DNA from: Paenibacillus riograndensis SBR5
Lineage (GTDB): Bacteria; Bacillota; Bacilli; Paenibacillales; Paenibacillaceae
Assembly: GCF_000981585.1 (NCBI RefSeq)
Contig: NZ_LN831776.1
Coordinates: 1,069,001-1,133,000 of the forward strand
Reading direction: 5' to 3'
DNA length: 64,000 bases
Shown here: piece after piece, positions 45,782 through 54,788 of the stretch
How the letters are laid out: each line of letters opens with the position of its first letter
Position numbering within the stretch: the first letter of the stretch is position 1
Position numbers and translations under genes: made by a program
Notes under the pieces: model-generated
Told to the model about the DNA's origin: nothing
The model's input: only the letters and a program-made list of their open reading frames with translations
The model's database searches: none

Positions 45782-47581
45782 ATGCAAGCGATAATGTATT
45801 ACATCCGGCAGCTTCAGCGCTTGTCCGGAGTCAAATTATATCTGAATCTGCTCGGTATGGTGATCAGCGGCCTGCTGGAGAGCTCTGCCGTACTGCTGCT
45901 GGTGCCCATGCTGGGCATGGCCGGGATTCAGCTTGGCGGGAACGCAGCAGGCATCGATCTCCCTATGTTAGATTTCATATCGGAGCTGCCGCAGACCTCT
46001 GCGCTAGCGCTGGTGCTTGGCGCGTATGTGCTCATTGTACTCTGCCAGAATCTGATCTCCCGTTTTGTCGCCATCCGGAACGTGGACATTCAGCAGAGCT
46101 ACAGCCGGCAGCTGCGATATGAAGTGTACGGCGCCCTGCTGCGGGCCGAGTGGTCTTTTTTTCTGAAAAAGCGTACTTCGGACCTCATCAATGTAATGAC
46201 GACTGAGCTCGCGAGGGTGCTTGCGGGAATCAGCAGCTTTTTGCAGTTCCTGACTTCGCTGCTGTTCACGCTGGTACAGATCGGCTTTGCGTTCTGGCTG
46301 TCTCCCCAAATGACTCTGGCCGTCCTGGTCTGCGCCGTTCTGTTGTCCGTATTCTCCCGTCGTTTCATCCGCAAGGCGAAGAGGCTGGGCAGCCGCAGTT
46401 CCGAGCTGGGCAAGCAGTATCTGGCCGGGATTACGGATCAATTGAACGGCATCAAGGATATCAAAAGCAACAATCTGGAGGGCTCCCGGCTGAGCTGGAT
46501 GCATGAATTCACCGATGAGGTCAAAAAAGAGCAGCTGGATTATACGCGGCTGCGCACGAATTCCCAACTGCTGTACAAAATGTCGTCCACGCTGCTGATT
46601 GCGATGTTCATCTTCGTGTCGTTCCGCTTCCTGCATGTGGAGGGGCCTTATCTGCTCCTGGTCATTCTGGTGTTCGCCCGTCTATGGCCAACCTTCTCCT
46701 CCCTTCAGACCCTGCTGGAGCAGCTTGCTTCCGTGCTGCCTTCCTTCAAGATACTGCAGCAGCTGCAGGAGGAATGTCTGCAGGCTGCGGAGCATGGCGC
46801 GCACGGTGAATCCGGTGTTGTGCCTGCTCCAATGGCATTGAAGCATGGTCTCGAAGCGCGTGATGTGAATTTCCGCTACAACCCGCAGGAGGAGAATTAT
46901 TCACTGCGCGGTGTGGACGTGGTGATCCCGGCGAACCGCATGACAGCCATTGTGGGACGTTCAGGTGCCGGAAAAAGCACACTGGTGGACCTGCTCATGG
47001 GACTGATGCAGCCGGAATCGGGCGAGATTCTGGCAGACGGAGAGCCGGTTACAGGGGAGAGGCTTCTGCCTTACCGGCGTTCCATCGGCTATGTAGCGCA
47101 GGACCCGTTTCTGTACAACGCGACGATCCGTGATAATCTGACGATGATCAAGCCGGATGCGAGCGAGGCTGAGCTCTGGGAGGCGCTGGAGTTCGCCTCG
47201 TCGGCTGACTTCGTCCGCAAGCTGCCGCAAGGACTCGATACGCTGCTTGGCGACCGCGGCGTCCGCCTCTCCGGCGGAGAACGGCAGCGCCTCGTGCTGG
47301 CGCGGGCGATTATCCGCAAGCCGTCGATTCTGGTGCTGGACGAAGCGACGAGTGCGCTGGATACCGAGAACGAGAAGCGGATTCAGGAGGCGCTGGAGCG
47401 CCTGAAAGCAACAGTTACGGTCATCGTCATTGCGCACCGCCTGTCGACCATCCGGGGCGCCGACCAGATCCTGGTCATCGACCAGGGCCGGGTCATCCAG
47501 CAGGGAGTGTATAGTGGCCTGGCCTCCGAAAAAGGCGGCATGTTCAACCGCCTGCTCAGCAGCCAGGAAGAGGCGATGTAG
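45782..47581 (+). CDS. padeD: Lasso peptide ABC exporter (D protein)
   Basis: This 599-residue half-transporter has six membrane helices (residues about 20-305) and an ATPase domain with Walker A GRSGAGKST (about 398), signature LSGGERQR, Walker B ILVLDEATSALD and H-loop IAHRLST, all canonical. It probably works as a homodimer that exports the mature peptide and gives immunity. ATG 45782 follows GAGGTGGG; an upstream in-frame ATG (45758) inside B2 has no ribosome binding site. Last gene of the lasso operon. Confidence 0.92.
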   Translation: MQAIMYYIRQLQRLSGVKLYLNLLGMVISGLLESSAVLLLVPMLGMAGIQLGGNAAGIDLPMLDFISELPQTSALALVLGAYVLIVLCQNLISRFVAIRNVDIQQSYSRQLRYEVYGALLRAEWSFFLKKRTSDLINVMTTELARVLAGISSFLQFLTSLLFTLVQIGFAFWLSPQMTLAVLVCAVLLSVFSRRFIRKAKRLGSRSSELGKQYLAGITDQLNGIKDIKSNNLEGSRLSWMHEFTDEVKKEQLDYTRLRTNSQLLYKMSSTLLIAMFIFVSFRFLHVEGPYLLLVILVFARLWPTFSSLQTLLEQLASVLPSFKILQQLQEECLQAAEHGAHGESGVVPAPMALKHGLEARDVNFRYNPQEENYSLRGVDVVIPANRMTAIVGRSGAGKSTLVDLLMGLMQPESGEILADGEPVTGERLLPYRRSIGYVAQDPFLYNATIRDNLTMIKPDASEAELWEALEFASSADFVRKLPQGLDTLLGDRGVRLSGGERQRLVLARAIIRKPSILVLDEATSALDTENEKRIQEALERLKATVTVIVIAHRLSTIRGADQILVIDQGRVIQQGVYSGLASEKGGMFNRLLSSQEEAM

Positions 47582-47631
47582 CCTATTGCGATCTGGAGTT
47601 AGGTGGAATTAGGCGGTACTAGTTAGCAGTC

Positions 47632-47932
47632 TTGTGAGTGCTAAGTAAGCTAGGTACAGTGCGTAGTGTTGTGAGTGCTAAGTAAGTTAGGCATGGTGCG
47701 GAGTCTTGTGAGTGCTGAGTGAGCTAGGCATAGTGCGGAGTGTTGTGAGTGCTAAGTAAGCTAGGTACAGTGTGAGGTCTTGTGAGTGCTGAGTAAGTTA
47801 GGCATGGTGCGGAGTGTTGTGAGTGCTGAGTGAGCTAGGCATTGTGAAGTGTTGTGACTAACTAAATAAGTTTGGTATAGTGCGGAGTCTTGTGAGTACT
47901 GAGTAGGCTGGGTACAGTGCGGGGTATTGGAA
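47632..47932. repeat. Tandem array of a 37-bp repeat (eight units)
   Basis: Units start with TTGTGAGTG at 47632, 47669, 47706, 47743, 47780 and 47817, then shifted units at 47852 and 47890. Units 1 and 4 share GGTACAGTG, 2 and 5 share GGCATGGTG, and 3 and 6 share GAGTGAGCTAGGCA, so a 111-bp three-unit block has itself been duplicated. No spacers, so not CRISPR. It begins 50 bases after the lasso exporter gene. Confidence 0.9.
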
Positions 47933-47983
47933 GAGTAAGGTATGTTACCAATATTAGAGGTTCGGCTTAGTTGGGCTCTTTGA

Positions 47984-48469
47984 TTGCATTTCGTGCAATA
48001 GATTCCGCTCCAAAGGAGCAGAAACTGCATTCTATTGCACTTTGTACAATCAAATGAGGGCAAATGGCCTCAAAAAGGCAAAAGTAAAGGATTCTGCTGC
48101 ACGAAGTGCAATAGAATCCTTTTTTGCGTGCAGAAAGCAGAAATCTGCTGCACATTCTGCAATAGATGCAGCAGGAGCGTGCGCCTGGCTGCACATTCTG
48201 CAATAGATGCGGCGGGGGCGTGCGCCTGGCTGCATTTTCCGCGATCCGCGTGCCGATTTCCACGCGCCAGTCGCCTGCCTTCCGCTATAGTTGTATTTTA
48301 TACAGTTAGAATAAGCTGTAAAGGCTTATTTCAAGGTATAGTTGTAGTTTGTGCAATTAAAAACGATGAAATGAGGCCGATTAGTCGGTATCAGCCTATG
48401 TAAGTGTACAGAATGCAGTTAAAGCCTCGCTGCCTCAATAAAGTGAAGTTTTAACTGTACAAAGTGCAA
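47984..48469. repeat. Cluster of nine 15-bp imperfect palindromes (TTGCA..TTTGT..TGCAA type)
   Basis: Copies lie at 47984, 48035, 48097, 48148, 48189, 48291, 48342, 48404 and 48455, for example TTGCATTTCGTGCAA, CTGCACATTCTGCAA and TTGTATTTTATACAG. Two of them (48148 and 48189) sit in a 41-bp tandem duplication with a degenerate third start at 48230. They fill, with the 37-bp array, the 1,036-base gap between the lasso exporter and the nucleotidyltransferase gene. No gene seen. Confidence 0.75.
48088..48125 (+). terminator. Rho-independent terminator built around one palindrome copy
   Basis: AGGATTCT (48088-48095) pairs with AGAATCCT (48113-48120), the palindrome TGCAC/GTGCA extends the stem inside, and six T follow. 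It could end read-through from the lasso operon. Confidence 0.7.
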
Positions 48470-48617
48470 TTCACCCACTTACTAAGGGCATCGAGGCGAT
48501 TGACAGCGGAGTAAGTCCCGCCCACCCGGCCTCGAAGCCACGAAGGCCAGTCGCCCGCTCTCCTGAGCTGCGAAGCCACGAAGGCCAGGCCGCTCCAGCC
48601 TTCTACCCTGAAGCCTC

Positions 48618-49802
48618 CTACTTCTCCTGGCCGCTCACCTTGCGCCAGGTCCATAAAAAGGGGCGCAAAGGGAAATAAAGCACATGCAGCGGCTTTGGCA
48701 GCGGCAGTGTCTTGGCATCCACCGCATAAGGGTACAGGAAGCCGGCTACATACAAAAACTGATGCCAGCGCGTCAGAATTGCCGGCTGATAATATTTGTA
48801 ATGCCGCTCGGCCTCAGGCTCTAGGGGAGGGTTATGGAGATTGATCATGCGCGCCACATAGAAAAGCGCCAGCTGGGCAATCCGCCGGGCCTTAGGCCGC
48901 TTCGTGAAGCCCTCCAGAGCGGGCTCAACCGGCGCTGCCAGCAGATCGGCAGCCAGAAGCAGCGTCTGGCCGCCAACATCGGCGTAATTATACTGCTGTA
49001 TGAGTCCGGCCAGTTTGCCGGAGTCGGGCTTTTGCAGCAGCAGCTGACGGATATCCAGCAGCCATCTTAGCCTCGACCAGCCGTGGCGTGCGCCATGGGC
49101 CGCCAGAAAAAGAAACAGGTCTTCGCTGCCCAAATAATGAACATTCTGCCCGAAGTGGCTGCTGGTCCGCGCACATTTCCACAGCTCGTCGAACTCCGGT
49201 TCCTTGGAAGGGCCGGGGCTTAGGCGCCAATGCACCTCCACCTTAATTCCTTTGTCCGGATGATTGAACGTGGTATGATGCTCCCGCCATTTCCAGTCCC
49301 CCAGTATACTTTCGAAGTCTTCCTCCTTCACATAGCCGAGACGGACCAGCAGCGCTTCGGTTTCGGCCAGTTGTGCCATCGGCACCAGAAAATCAAGGTC
49401 ACGGGAGGTCCGCAGAGAAATGTCGCCATACAGCTCCTGGGCAAGCACCGGTCCTTTCAGGAACAGGGAACGTATTTGCAGCTTGGAAAGCTCTTCCCCG
49501 AGATAGCCCATTTCCCCGCTGAGCTGGAGCATCTGAACGGTGTTTTTCCGGTACTCCCATTTCAGGCGCTGGGTAACCGCAGACGGCACATGCTCTTCAC
49601 GCATCCGGCTAAGCTTAGGATATATATAAGGAAATACACGATGATGCAGGGACAACCGTACCCATAGCTCCCAGTCGATATCCGTGAATAATTGCGGATT
49701 CCGTTTTGCCGTTTCATCGATGTCATCAGTTTTGAGCACTTCAAGAAGAAGCCTCAGTTCCTTGGAAAAGCTTTTTTTATCCAGGGCATACCCGTCAGTC
49801 AT
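48618..49802 (-). CDS. Nucleotidyltransferase family protein (NTP_transf_5)
   Basis: This 394-residue protein has the NTP_transf_5 pattern: helical N-terminal part, then SLFLKGPVLAQELYGD and RTSRDLDFLV (about residues 145-160) with the metal-binding Asp pair, and KVEVHWRLSPGP (about 215). Related proteins are common in lasso clusters of Bacillales, where they are thought to modify the phosphorylated C-terminus further. Here the gene converges on the lasso operon from 1 kb away, on its own transcript. ATG 49802 follows AAGGAGATTTCCT. A tailoring role is inferred from context. Confidence 0.82.
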   Translation of the reverse strand: MTDGYALDKKSFSKELRLLLEVLKTDDIDETAKRNPQLFTDIDWELWVRLSLHHRVFPYIYPKLSRMREEHVPSAVTQRLKWEYRKNTVQMLQLSGEMGYLGEELSKLQIRSLFLKGPVLAQELYGDISLRTSRDLDFLVPMAQLAETEALLVRLGYVKEEDFESILGDWKWREHHTTFNHPDKGIKVEVHWRLSPGPSKEPEFDELWKCARTSSHFGQNVHYLGSEDLFLFLAAHGARHGWSRLRWLLDIRQLLLQKPDSGKLAGLIQQYNYADVGGQTLLLAADLLAAPVEPALEGFTKRPKARRIAQLALFYVARMINLHNPPLEPEAERHYKYYQPAILTRWHQFLYVAGFLYPYAVDAKTLPLPKPLHVLYFPLRPFLWTWRKVSGQEK

Positions 49803-50068
49803 AGGAAATCTCCTTACTTGGATTTGTACAGCTTCCTTCAAAAAAATGTTCGGTTTAAAGAACGCACTGTGAGCGTACCATCGAAACCCGAAATTTGTCA
49901 ATTTCCCGGCTGATGCCAAATTTAACATCCTGAATTCCTGCGGAATCCCTCTAGAAAGTATATAACATTACAGATAGACTATTGACGCAGGCAGCGTGGT
50001 TGATAGACTAGGAAAAGTACTTAGAAATACTAAGATAGGCAAAATATCTTTTCCCTGGAGGGATCAAT

Positions 50069-50851
50069 ATGCAACATCTATTAGATTCTATTAAATACAA
50101 CAAGGATCGCCGGTTTCCCCGCGAAGAGCTGGAGGAGATCATTAGCAGAAAAGAGGAGGCCATTCCCCATCTGCTGGAGATTATGCGTGAACTTCAGGCA
50201 CATCCTCAGTTGGCGGAGGACCCGGCGCGCTTAGATTTTATGTACTCTGCTTATCTGCTTTCGCAGTTCCGTGTCACGGCATTATTCCCTATTCTGGTTG
50301 AGCTGTTCTCGCTCCCGGAGGAATTATTAGATATGATCTTCGACGACATTCTGACGGATGCCGGAGGAAGAATGCTGGCATCCGTCTATGATGGCGACCT
50401 TTCTTTGTTGAAGAGGCTGATCGAAAATGGAGAAGCCAGTGAATATGCCCGGGGGCAAGGGCTTCGGGCGCTTACTATCCTCGTATATGAGGGCCAAATC
50501 TTAAGGGAGACGGCAATAAGCTATGTGAAAGAGCTGCTGACAAGTAAACGTGTGGATTCTGATTACTATTTTTATGCGGAAATTGTGTGCGATGCAGTTG
50601 ATTTGTATCCCGAAGAAGTATACGCAGATATTGAAAAGCTGTATGAAGATGAGGCACTTGACCCCTATGTCATCCTTCTGGATGAGGTGAAGGCCACCCT
50701 GCAAATGAGTCAAGCCGAAGCGATGCAGCGCAAAAGTACCCAAGAGTCTTATCAATACATTAATGATATCCATGCCGAGATGGAAAACTGGGTGTGCTTC
50801 CAACCGGAAAGCTCAGGGAAAATAGAAATGCTGCGGGAAATAGGAGGATGA
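50069..50851 (+). CDS. DUF1186-like helical repeat protein
   Basis: This 260-residue soluble, helical protein opens EELEEIISRKEEAIPHLLEIM and has repeated helix pairs, with ALFPILVELFSLPEELLDMIFDDILTDAGG-type segments in the middle. It fits DUF1186/HEAT-like proteins of unknown role. GGAGGGATCAAT precedes the ATG. No partner gene is close. A hypothetical protein in the strict sense. Confidence 0.65.
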   Translation: MQHLLDSIKYNKDRRFPREELEEIISRKEEAIPHLLEIMRELQAHPQLAEDPARLDFMYSAYLLSQFRVTALFPILVELFSLPEELLDMIFDDILTDAGGRMLASVYDGDLSLLKRLIENGEASEYARGQGLRALTILVYEGQILRETAISYVKELLTSKRVDSDYYFYAEIVCDAVDLYPEEVYADIEKLYEDEALDPYVILLDEVKATLQMSQAEAMQRKSTQESYQYINDIHAEMENWVCFQPESSGKIEMLREIGG

Positions 50852-50914
50852 AATAGCCCATTGCCCCCAGGCTCGACAAGAGAAGGAGAACTGGGGGCGA
50901 TGAAGAGACGGTAC

Positions 50915-51129
50915 TAAGAAAAGGGATGGAGGGGAAGTTTGGATACTTACGGAGCGAATGCGTCCGCTTAAAAGCTTTCCGTAGGAAAGCTTGCTGTCTT
51001 CAGCATAGGCAGTCTGCGGATTTCAACCGCGGTATCAATTGAAGAAATCTGCAGATGGGCAGCGGCCGGAAGTCCAAACATTCTGCGTAGTCCCGACGAA
51101 GTCCCTAATGTAAAGATCTTAAGTTCACA
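50915..51129. mobile_element. MITE-like dispersed repeat, copy C (degenerate ends)
   Basis: The interior matches copies A and B: GGAGGGGAAGTTTGGA, GCGGATTTCAACCG, AGAAATCTGCAGA, then CGGCCGGAAGTCCAAACATT. It carries an extra hairpin (AAAGCTTTCC/GGAAAGCTT, about 50970-50993). Terminal repeats have decayed; only AAGTTCAC remains on the right. It takes up half of the 420-base gap between the DUF1186-like and MFS genes. Confidence 0.7.
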
Positions 51130-51271
51130 CCGCAACCTCAACACTCGTTACACATACCCTGGTCAGCCTCTTATATCCTGAAGTCCGGAAGAGCCTTTTC
51201 CTTTTCCAAAACTCCCCAATCTATGCTAAGATAACTGCAAAATATCCGGAGATAGGAGTGTTCCTCTGCCC

Positions 51272-52507
51272 ATGCCTTCGAACTGGAAAAAGAACATTGT
51301 GCTCTTTCTGACCAGCCAGACAGTTTCTTTATTCGGCTCTTCATTGGTACAGTATGCGATCCTCTGGTATATCACACTGAATACCCAGTCCGGTCTTATG
51401 ATGACGATTTCGATTATTTGCGGGTTTGTGCCGACGTTTCTGCTGTCTCCGTTTGCCGGAGTATGGGCAGACCGGTACAGCCGCAAGCTGCTGATTATCC
51501 TCTCCGACTCCTGCATTGCGGCTGCGACGCTGGTTCTGGCGCTGCTGTTCCTGATGGGCTATGACGAGATGTGGCTGCTGTTTGTGGTGTCTGCGGTGCG
51601 AGCACTCGGAACTGCGGTGCAGACACCGGCTGTAGGTGCAATACTGCCCCAGCTCGTGCCGGAGGAGCACCTTACGAAGGTAAACGGAACCAATGGGAGC
51701 ATTCAAGCCCTAATTATGCTGCTGTCCCCGATGCTGAGCGGCGCGCTTCTCACCGTGGCTTCCATCGAGGTAATCTTTTTCATCGACGTGATTACGGCGG
51801 CGCTGGCGGTGGCTGCGATGCTGCTCTTTGTGAAGGTGCCGCTGCATGCCAAGGCTGCCGGAGAACAGACCCTGAGCTATTTCAACGACATGCGGCTGGG
51901 CTTCAGCTATATTAAGCAGCATAACTATATCCGTACGTTTTTTATGTTTATGGCCTTTTTCCTTGTATTGGCTGCCCCGGTTGCTTTTTTGACCCCGCTG
52001 CAGGTCACACGGACCTTTGGCGATGATATTTGGCGGCTTACGGCGATCGAAATCGCGTTCTCCATCGGGATGATGCTTGGCGGTCTGATCCTGGCCGGCT
52101 GGCAGGGCTTCCGCAACAGAGTGTATACGATGACGATGTCTTCACTCGCTATTGGAGTATTCACGTTTGCACTGGGCGTTATTCCCGTGTTTTGGATTTA
52201 CCTGCTCTTTATGGGGCTGGTTGGTCTGGCGATGCCATTCTTCAATACCCCTTCCACCGTGCTGCTGCAGGAAAAGGTGGAGCCGGATTATCTGGGCAGG
52301 GTATTCGGCGTGCTGGGCATGATCTCAAGCTCCATGATGCCGCTCGGGATGCTGATCTTCGGACCGCTGGCCGATGTGCTGAAAATTGAATGGATGCTAA
52401 TGCTCACGGGGCTGCTCATGTTCATTCAGGGCTTTTTCCTATTGGGCAGCAAAGTGCTGGTAAAAGCGGGTGAACCTGTGCCGGCGGAAGCGGACGTGAA
52501 GCAGTGA
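51272..52507 (+). CDS. MFS efflux transporter (DHA3 type)
   Basis: This 411-residue protein has twelve predicted membrane helices. FLTSQTVSLFGSSLVQYAILWYI opens it, with the loop GVWADRYSRKLLIILSD between helices 2 and 3, a DHA3 (macrolide-efflux) pattern. Exported substrate unknown. The phosphotransferase gene starts 24 bases downstream, so the pair may be a two-gene drug-resistance unit. The ATG is about 13 bases from GGAG, longer than usual. Confidence 0.8.
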   Translation: MPSNWKKNIVLFLTSQTVSLFGSSLVQYAILWYITLNTQSGLMMTISIICGFVPTFLLSPFAGVWADRYSRKLLIILSDSCIAAATLVLALLFLMGYDEMWLLFVVSAVRALGTAVQTPAVGAILPQLVPEEHLTKVNGTNGSIQALIMLLSPMLSGALLTVASIEVIFFIDVITAALAVAAMLLFVKVPLHAKAAGEQTLSYFNDMRLGFSYIKQHNYIRTFFMFMAFFLVLAAPVAFLTPLQVTRTFGDDIWRLTAIEIAFSIGMMLGGLILAGWQGFRNRVYTMTMSSLAIGVFTFALGVIPVFWIYLLFMGLVGLAMPFFNTPSTVLLQEKVEPDYLGRVFGVLGMISSSMMPLGMLIFGPLADVLKIEWMLMLTGLLMFIQGFFLLGSKVLVKAGEPVPAEADVKQ

Positions 52508-52531
52508 AATACAAGGAGGCAGAACATAATT

Positions 52532-53479
52532 ATGGATGATATAAGCGGAATACCGGGAGCAGAGTCGTGGACAACGGTCGAGCCTGTGCTGAAAGGCTGG
52601 TCGAGTGACCGGAAGTTCTTCGTTCAGGACCAGGCGGGGCGCAGGCTGCTGCTAAGGCTCTCGGCAGGCAATACGTATCACCGCAAACAGCAGGAATATG
52701 AAGGCATTCAGCGGTTTAACGGGCTGGATTTTCCGATGTCCCGGGCTGTCGATTTTGGATTATGCGGTCTAGGCGAAGACGGGGAGCAGTCCGTTTATAT
52801 GCTGCTTACATGGGTGGATGGCGTCCCGCTGGAGGAGTGTCTGCCTGGACTGCCGCCGGAGGAACAGTACCGCCTGGGTGCAGAGGCCGGAAGAATATTG
52901 AAGCAGATGCACATGATCCCGGTTGAAGAGGAGCTGCCTCATTGGGAAGCAGACATGCAATCCAAAATCCTCTCAAGAATCAGGGAATACGAAGACTGTC
53001 CCTATCACCTGGAGGGGGACCAGCAAGTGATCGCCTTTGTCAGAGAGAATATCGGCCTGATCCATAACGTGGAGAAGGTGTACCATCACGGCGACTTCCA
53101 TGTCGGCAATTTGCTCTACACCCCTGAAGGAAAGATTGGTGTGATCGATTTCAACCGCTGGGATATCGGGGATTATGCGGAGGAATTCTACAAGCTGCAG
53201 ATCTTCGACAGAGAGCGGAGCATCCCGTTTGCGGCAGGTAAGCTGGAGGGCTATTTCGGCGGACCGCCGCCGGAGGCCTTTTGGAAAAGACAGGCACTGT
53301 ACGTGGCGTATACTTCGCTGTATTCCATCAAGTGGTCGATTCCCTACGGCGCAGCCGATATTCAGGACATGATGGACCGCTGCCGCCTTGCGCTGAAGGA
53401 TTATGATGGTTTCCGGAGATCTATTCCCTGGTGGTATCCGGGAACCGGAAGTAATATTTTGTCCAAAAGATTGAAATGA
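52532..53479 (+). CDS. Aminoglycoside phosphotransferase (APH) family kinase
   Basis: This 315-residue kinase-like protein has the Brenner motif HHGDFHVGNLL (catalytic Asp, about residue 189) and VIDFNRWDIGDYAEE (metal-binding Asp, about 207). A short N-terminal nucleotide lobe precedes them. Family members phosphorylate aminoglycosides, macrolides or small metabolites; this chromosomal one cannot be assigned a substrate. AAGGAGG precedes the ATG. It follows the MFS gene by 24 bases. Confidence 0.82.
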   Translation: MDDISGIPGAESWTTVEPVLKGWSSDRKFFVQDQAGRRLLLRLSAGNTYHRKQQEYEGIQRFNGLDFPMSRAVDFGLCGLGEDGEQSVYMLLTWVDGVPLEECLPGLPPEEQYRLGAEAGRILKQMHMIPVEEELPHWEADMQSKILSRIREYEDCPYHLEGDQQVIAFVRENIGLIHNVEKVYHHGDFHVGNLLYTPEGKIGVIDFNRWDIGDYAEEFYKLQIFDRERSIPFAAGKLEGYFGGPPPEAFWKRQALYVAYTSLYSIKWSIPYGAADIQDMMDRCRLALKDYDGFRRSIPWWYPGTGSNILSKRLK

Positions 53480-53587
53480 AGGAGTCCGGTACGGTAGAAT
53501 TGCATTTATAAGCTGCGCCTTGGTTGGTTCATAATCCCGGGCCTGCGATACAACCAGCAGATTTAACCAAGAAGGGGATTGTAACGT

Positions 53588-54028
53588 TTGAATAATGAAG
53601 AATTGAACAACGGGCTGCCGGAGAATTACGAGGAACTGAAGAAGGCTGCCGGACGCTCCGCCGATTGGAGAGCGCGTCTTGAGGCCGTGGAGGAGCTTGG
53701 CCGCTTCAACCACAAACAAATTATTGATATTCTGAATCGCCTGATGGTCAGCGATCCTGTATATACCGTCCAAGAAGCTGCATACGAGAAATTGAAGGCC
53801 TTCGGTGAAGAGGTTACAGTGCCGTCGAAGAACAAGGCGGAGCTGTTCAGAGGCATTTCCAAGATTGTGCTGCGCATCAAGAAGAGTCTTCCGCGGGACC
53901 ATTCGTATGAAGAGTTCAAGGAGAAGCTGAAGAAGATGCGGATTGACGTCTACGACGCCTATGAAGGCGAAAAGGGCGAGAATTTTGACGCCTGGCTGCA
54001 CAAATTATGGGCTTCGGCCACTAAATAG
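53588..54028 (+). CDS. Small HEAT-repeat protein
   Basis: This 146-residue, helical, charged protein has one HEAT-like pair (DWRARLEAVEELGRFNHKQIIDILNRLMVSDPVYTVQEAAYEKL, quoted in part; about residues 27-70). Its tail contains FDAWLHKLWAS. Unknown function, perhaps a protein-interaction adaptor. The start is TTG 53588 after AAGGGG. It has its own terminator. Confidence 0.65.
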   Translation: MNNEELNNGLPENYEELKKAAGRSADWRARLEAVEELGRFNHKQIIDILNRLMVSDPVYTVQEAAYEKLKAFGEEVTVPSKNKAELFRGISKIVLRIKKSLPRDHSYEEFKEKLKKMRIDVYDAYEGEKGENFDAWLHKLWASATK

Positions 54029-54040
54029 GTTATGCAATAG

Positions 54041-54082
54041 AGCGGAGAGACGGGGAAGATTCCCTATCGCTCCGCTTTTTTT
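54041..54082 (+). terminator. Rho-independent terminator after the HEAT-repeat gene
   Basis: AGCGGAG (54041-54047) pairs with CTCCGCT (54070-54076), followed by seven T. Confidence 0.85.
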
Positions 54083-54118
54083 GGCGATACCCAAATCCAA
54101 TCAAACAAAGGAGATCAT

Positions 54119-54715
54119 ATGTATAAATCTTCAGCTACTGAATCATTAATACGATTATTTCAGGAATATCTTGAACTGTCTGCCCGGTTGCGCCCCGATT
54201 ATACCGCCAGCTTAGGGAGCGGACAAGGAGAGGGGCAGCCTGCGGTCAGCGACATCGTGCCGGATGCGCCGCAGCTTTTGCAGGCCATTTACAGCCAGGT
54301 TTCCGGTACAAGCAGCGATGAAGAAGAACCTAGTCTGATTGAGTTCATTCCGGGCTACCGGCTGATTCATATTCAGGAGTATGCGCAGGAAGTTAAGGTG
54401 CTGGAAAGTATTCTGGAGGAAAAGGGCTACAGCGGCGGCGGAACTGTACTGCCCGTTCTGACCAATTACGGAAGTGATTTTATCTGTTATTACCAAAGTG
54501 AGGACGGAACAGAGCGGATCTGCGATCTGCTGCATGACTACGGCGACCTGGTTGTGATGTACGATTCCCCGGAGAAGTTCCTGGAGACTCTGTGTGAATT
54601 CTACAAGCAGGAAGTTTATTTTTTGGATGAGGAAGGTTATCTGGACTGCGATCTGGTGCTGGAAGGGGAAGTTGGGGCAGCACTGAATCCGTCGGCAAAC
54701 TATTGGTCGGAGTAA
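54119..54715 (+). CDS. SMI1/KNR4-like family protein
   Basis: This 198-residue acidic soluble protein has the pattern of SMI1/KNR4 (SUKH)-type proteins: ESLIRLFQEY near the start, VLTNYGSDFICYYQSEDGTERICDLLHDYGDLVVMYDSPEKFLETLCEFY-type core (about residues 115-160; quoted as a pattern). Relatives include immunity proteins of contact-dependent toxins, but no toxin gene is near, so function is open. GGAGATCAT precedes the ATG. Confidence 0.55.
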   Translation: MYKSSATESLIRLFQEYLELSARLRPDYTASLGSGQGEGQPAVSDIVPDAPQLLQAIYSQVSGTSSDEEEPSLIEFIPGYRLIHIQEYAQEVKVLESILEEKGYSGGGTVLPVLTNYGSDFICYYQSEDGTERICDLLHDYGDLVVMYDSPEKFLETLCEFYKQEVYFLDEEGYLDCDLVLEGEVGAALNPSANYWSE

Positions 54716-54788
54716 TTTTGCAGATCTTGCAGTGCTCCATCCCTTTTAAACTGTCTAATGGTCAGATTAATTAGGGAAGGTGAACGGG

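Noticed and set aside
47632..47932. CRISPR array
   Set aside because: Repeats are directly contiguous without unique spacers, diverge between units, and no cas gene is present.
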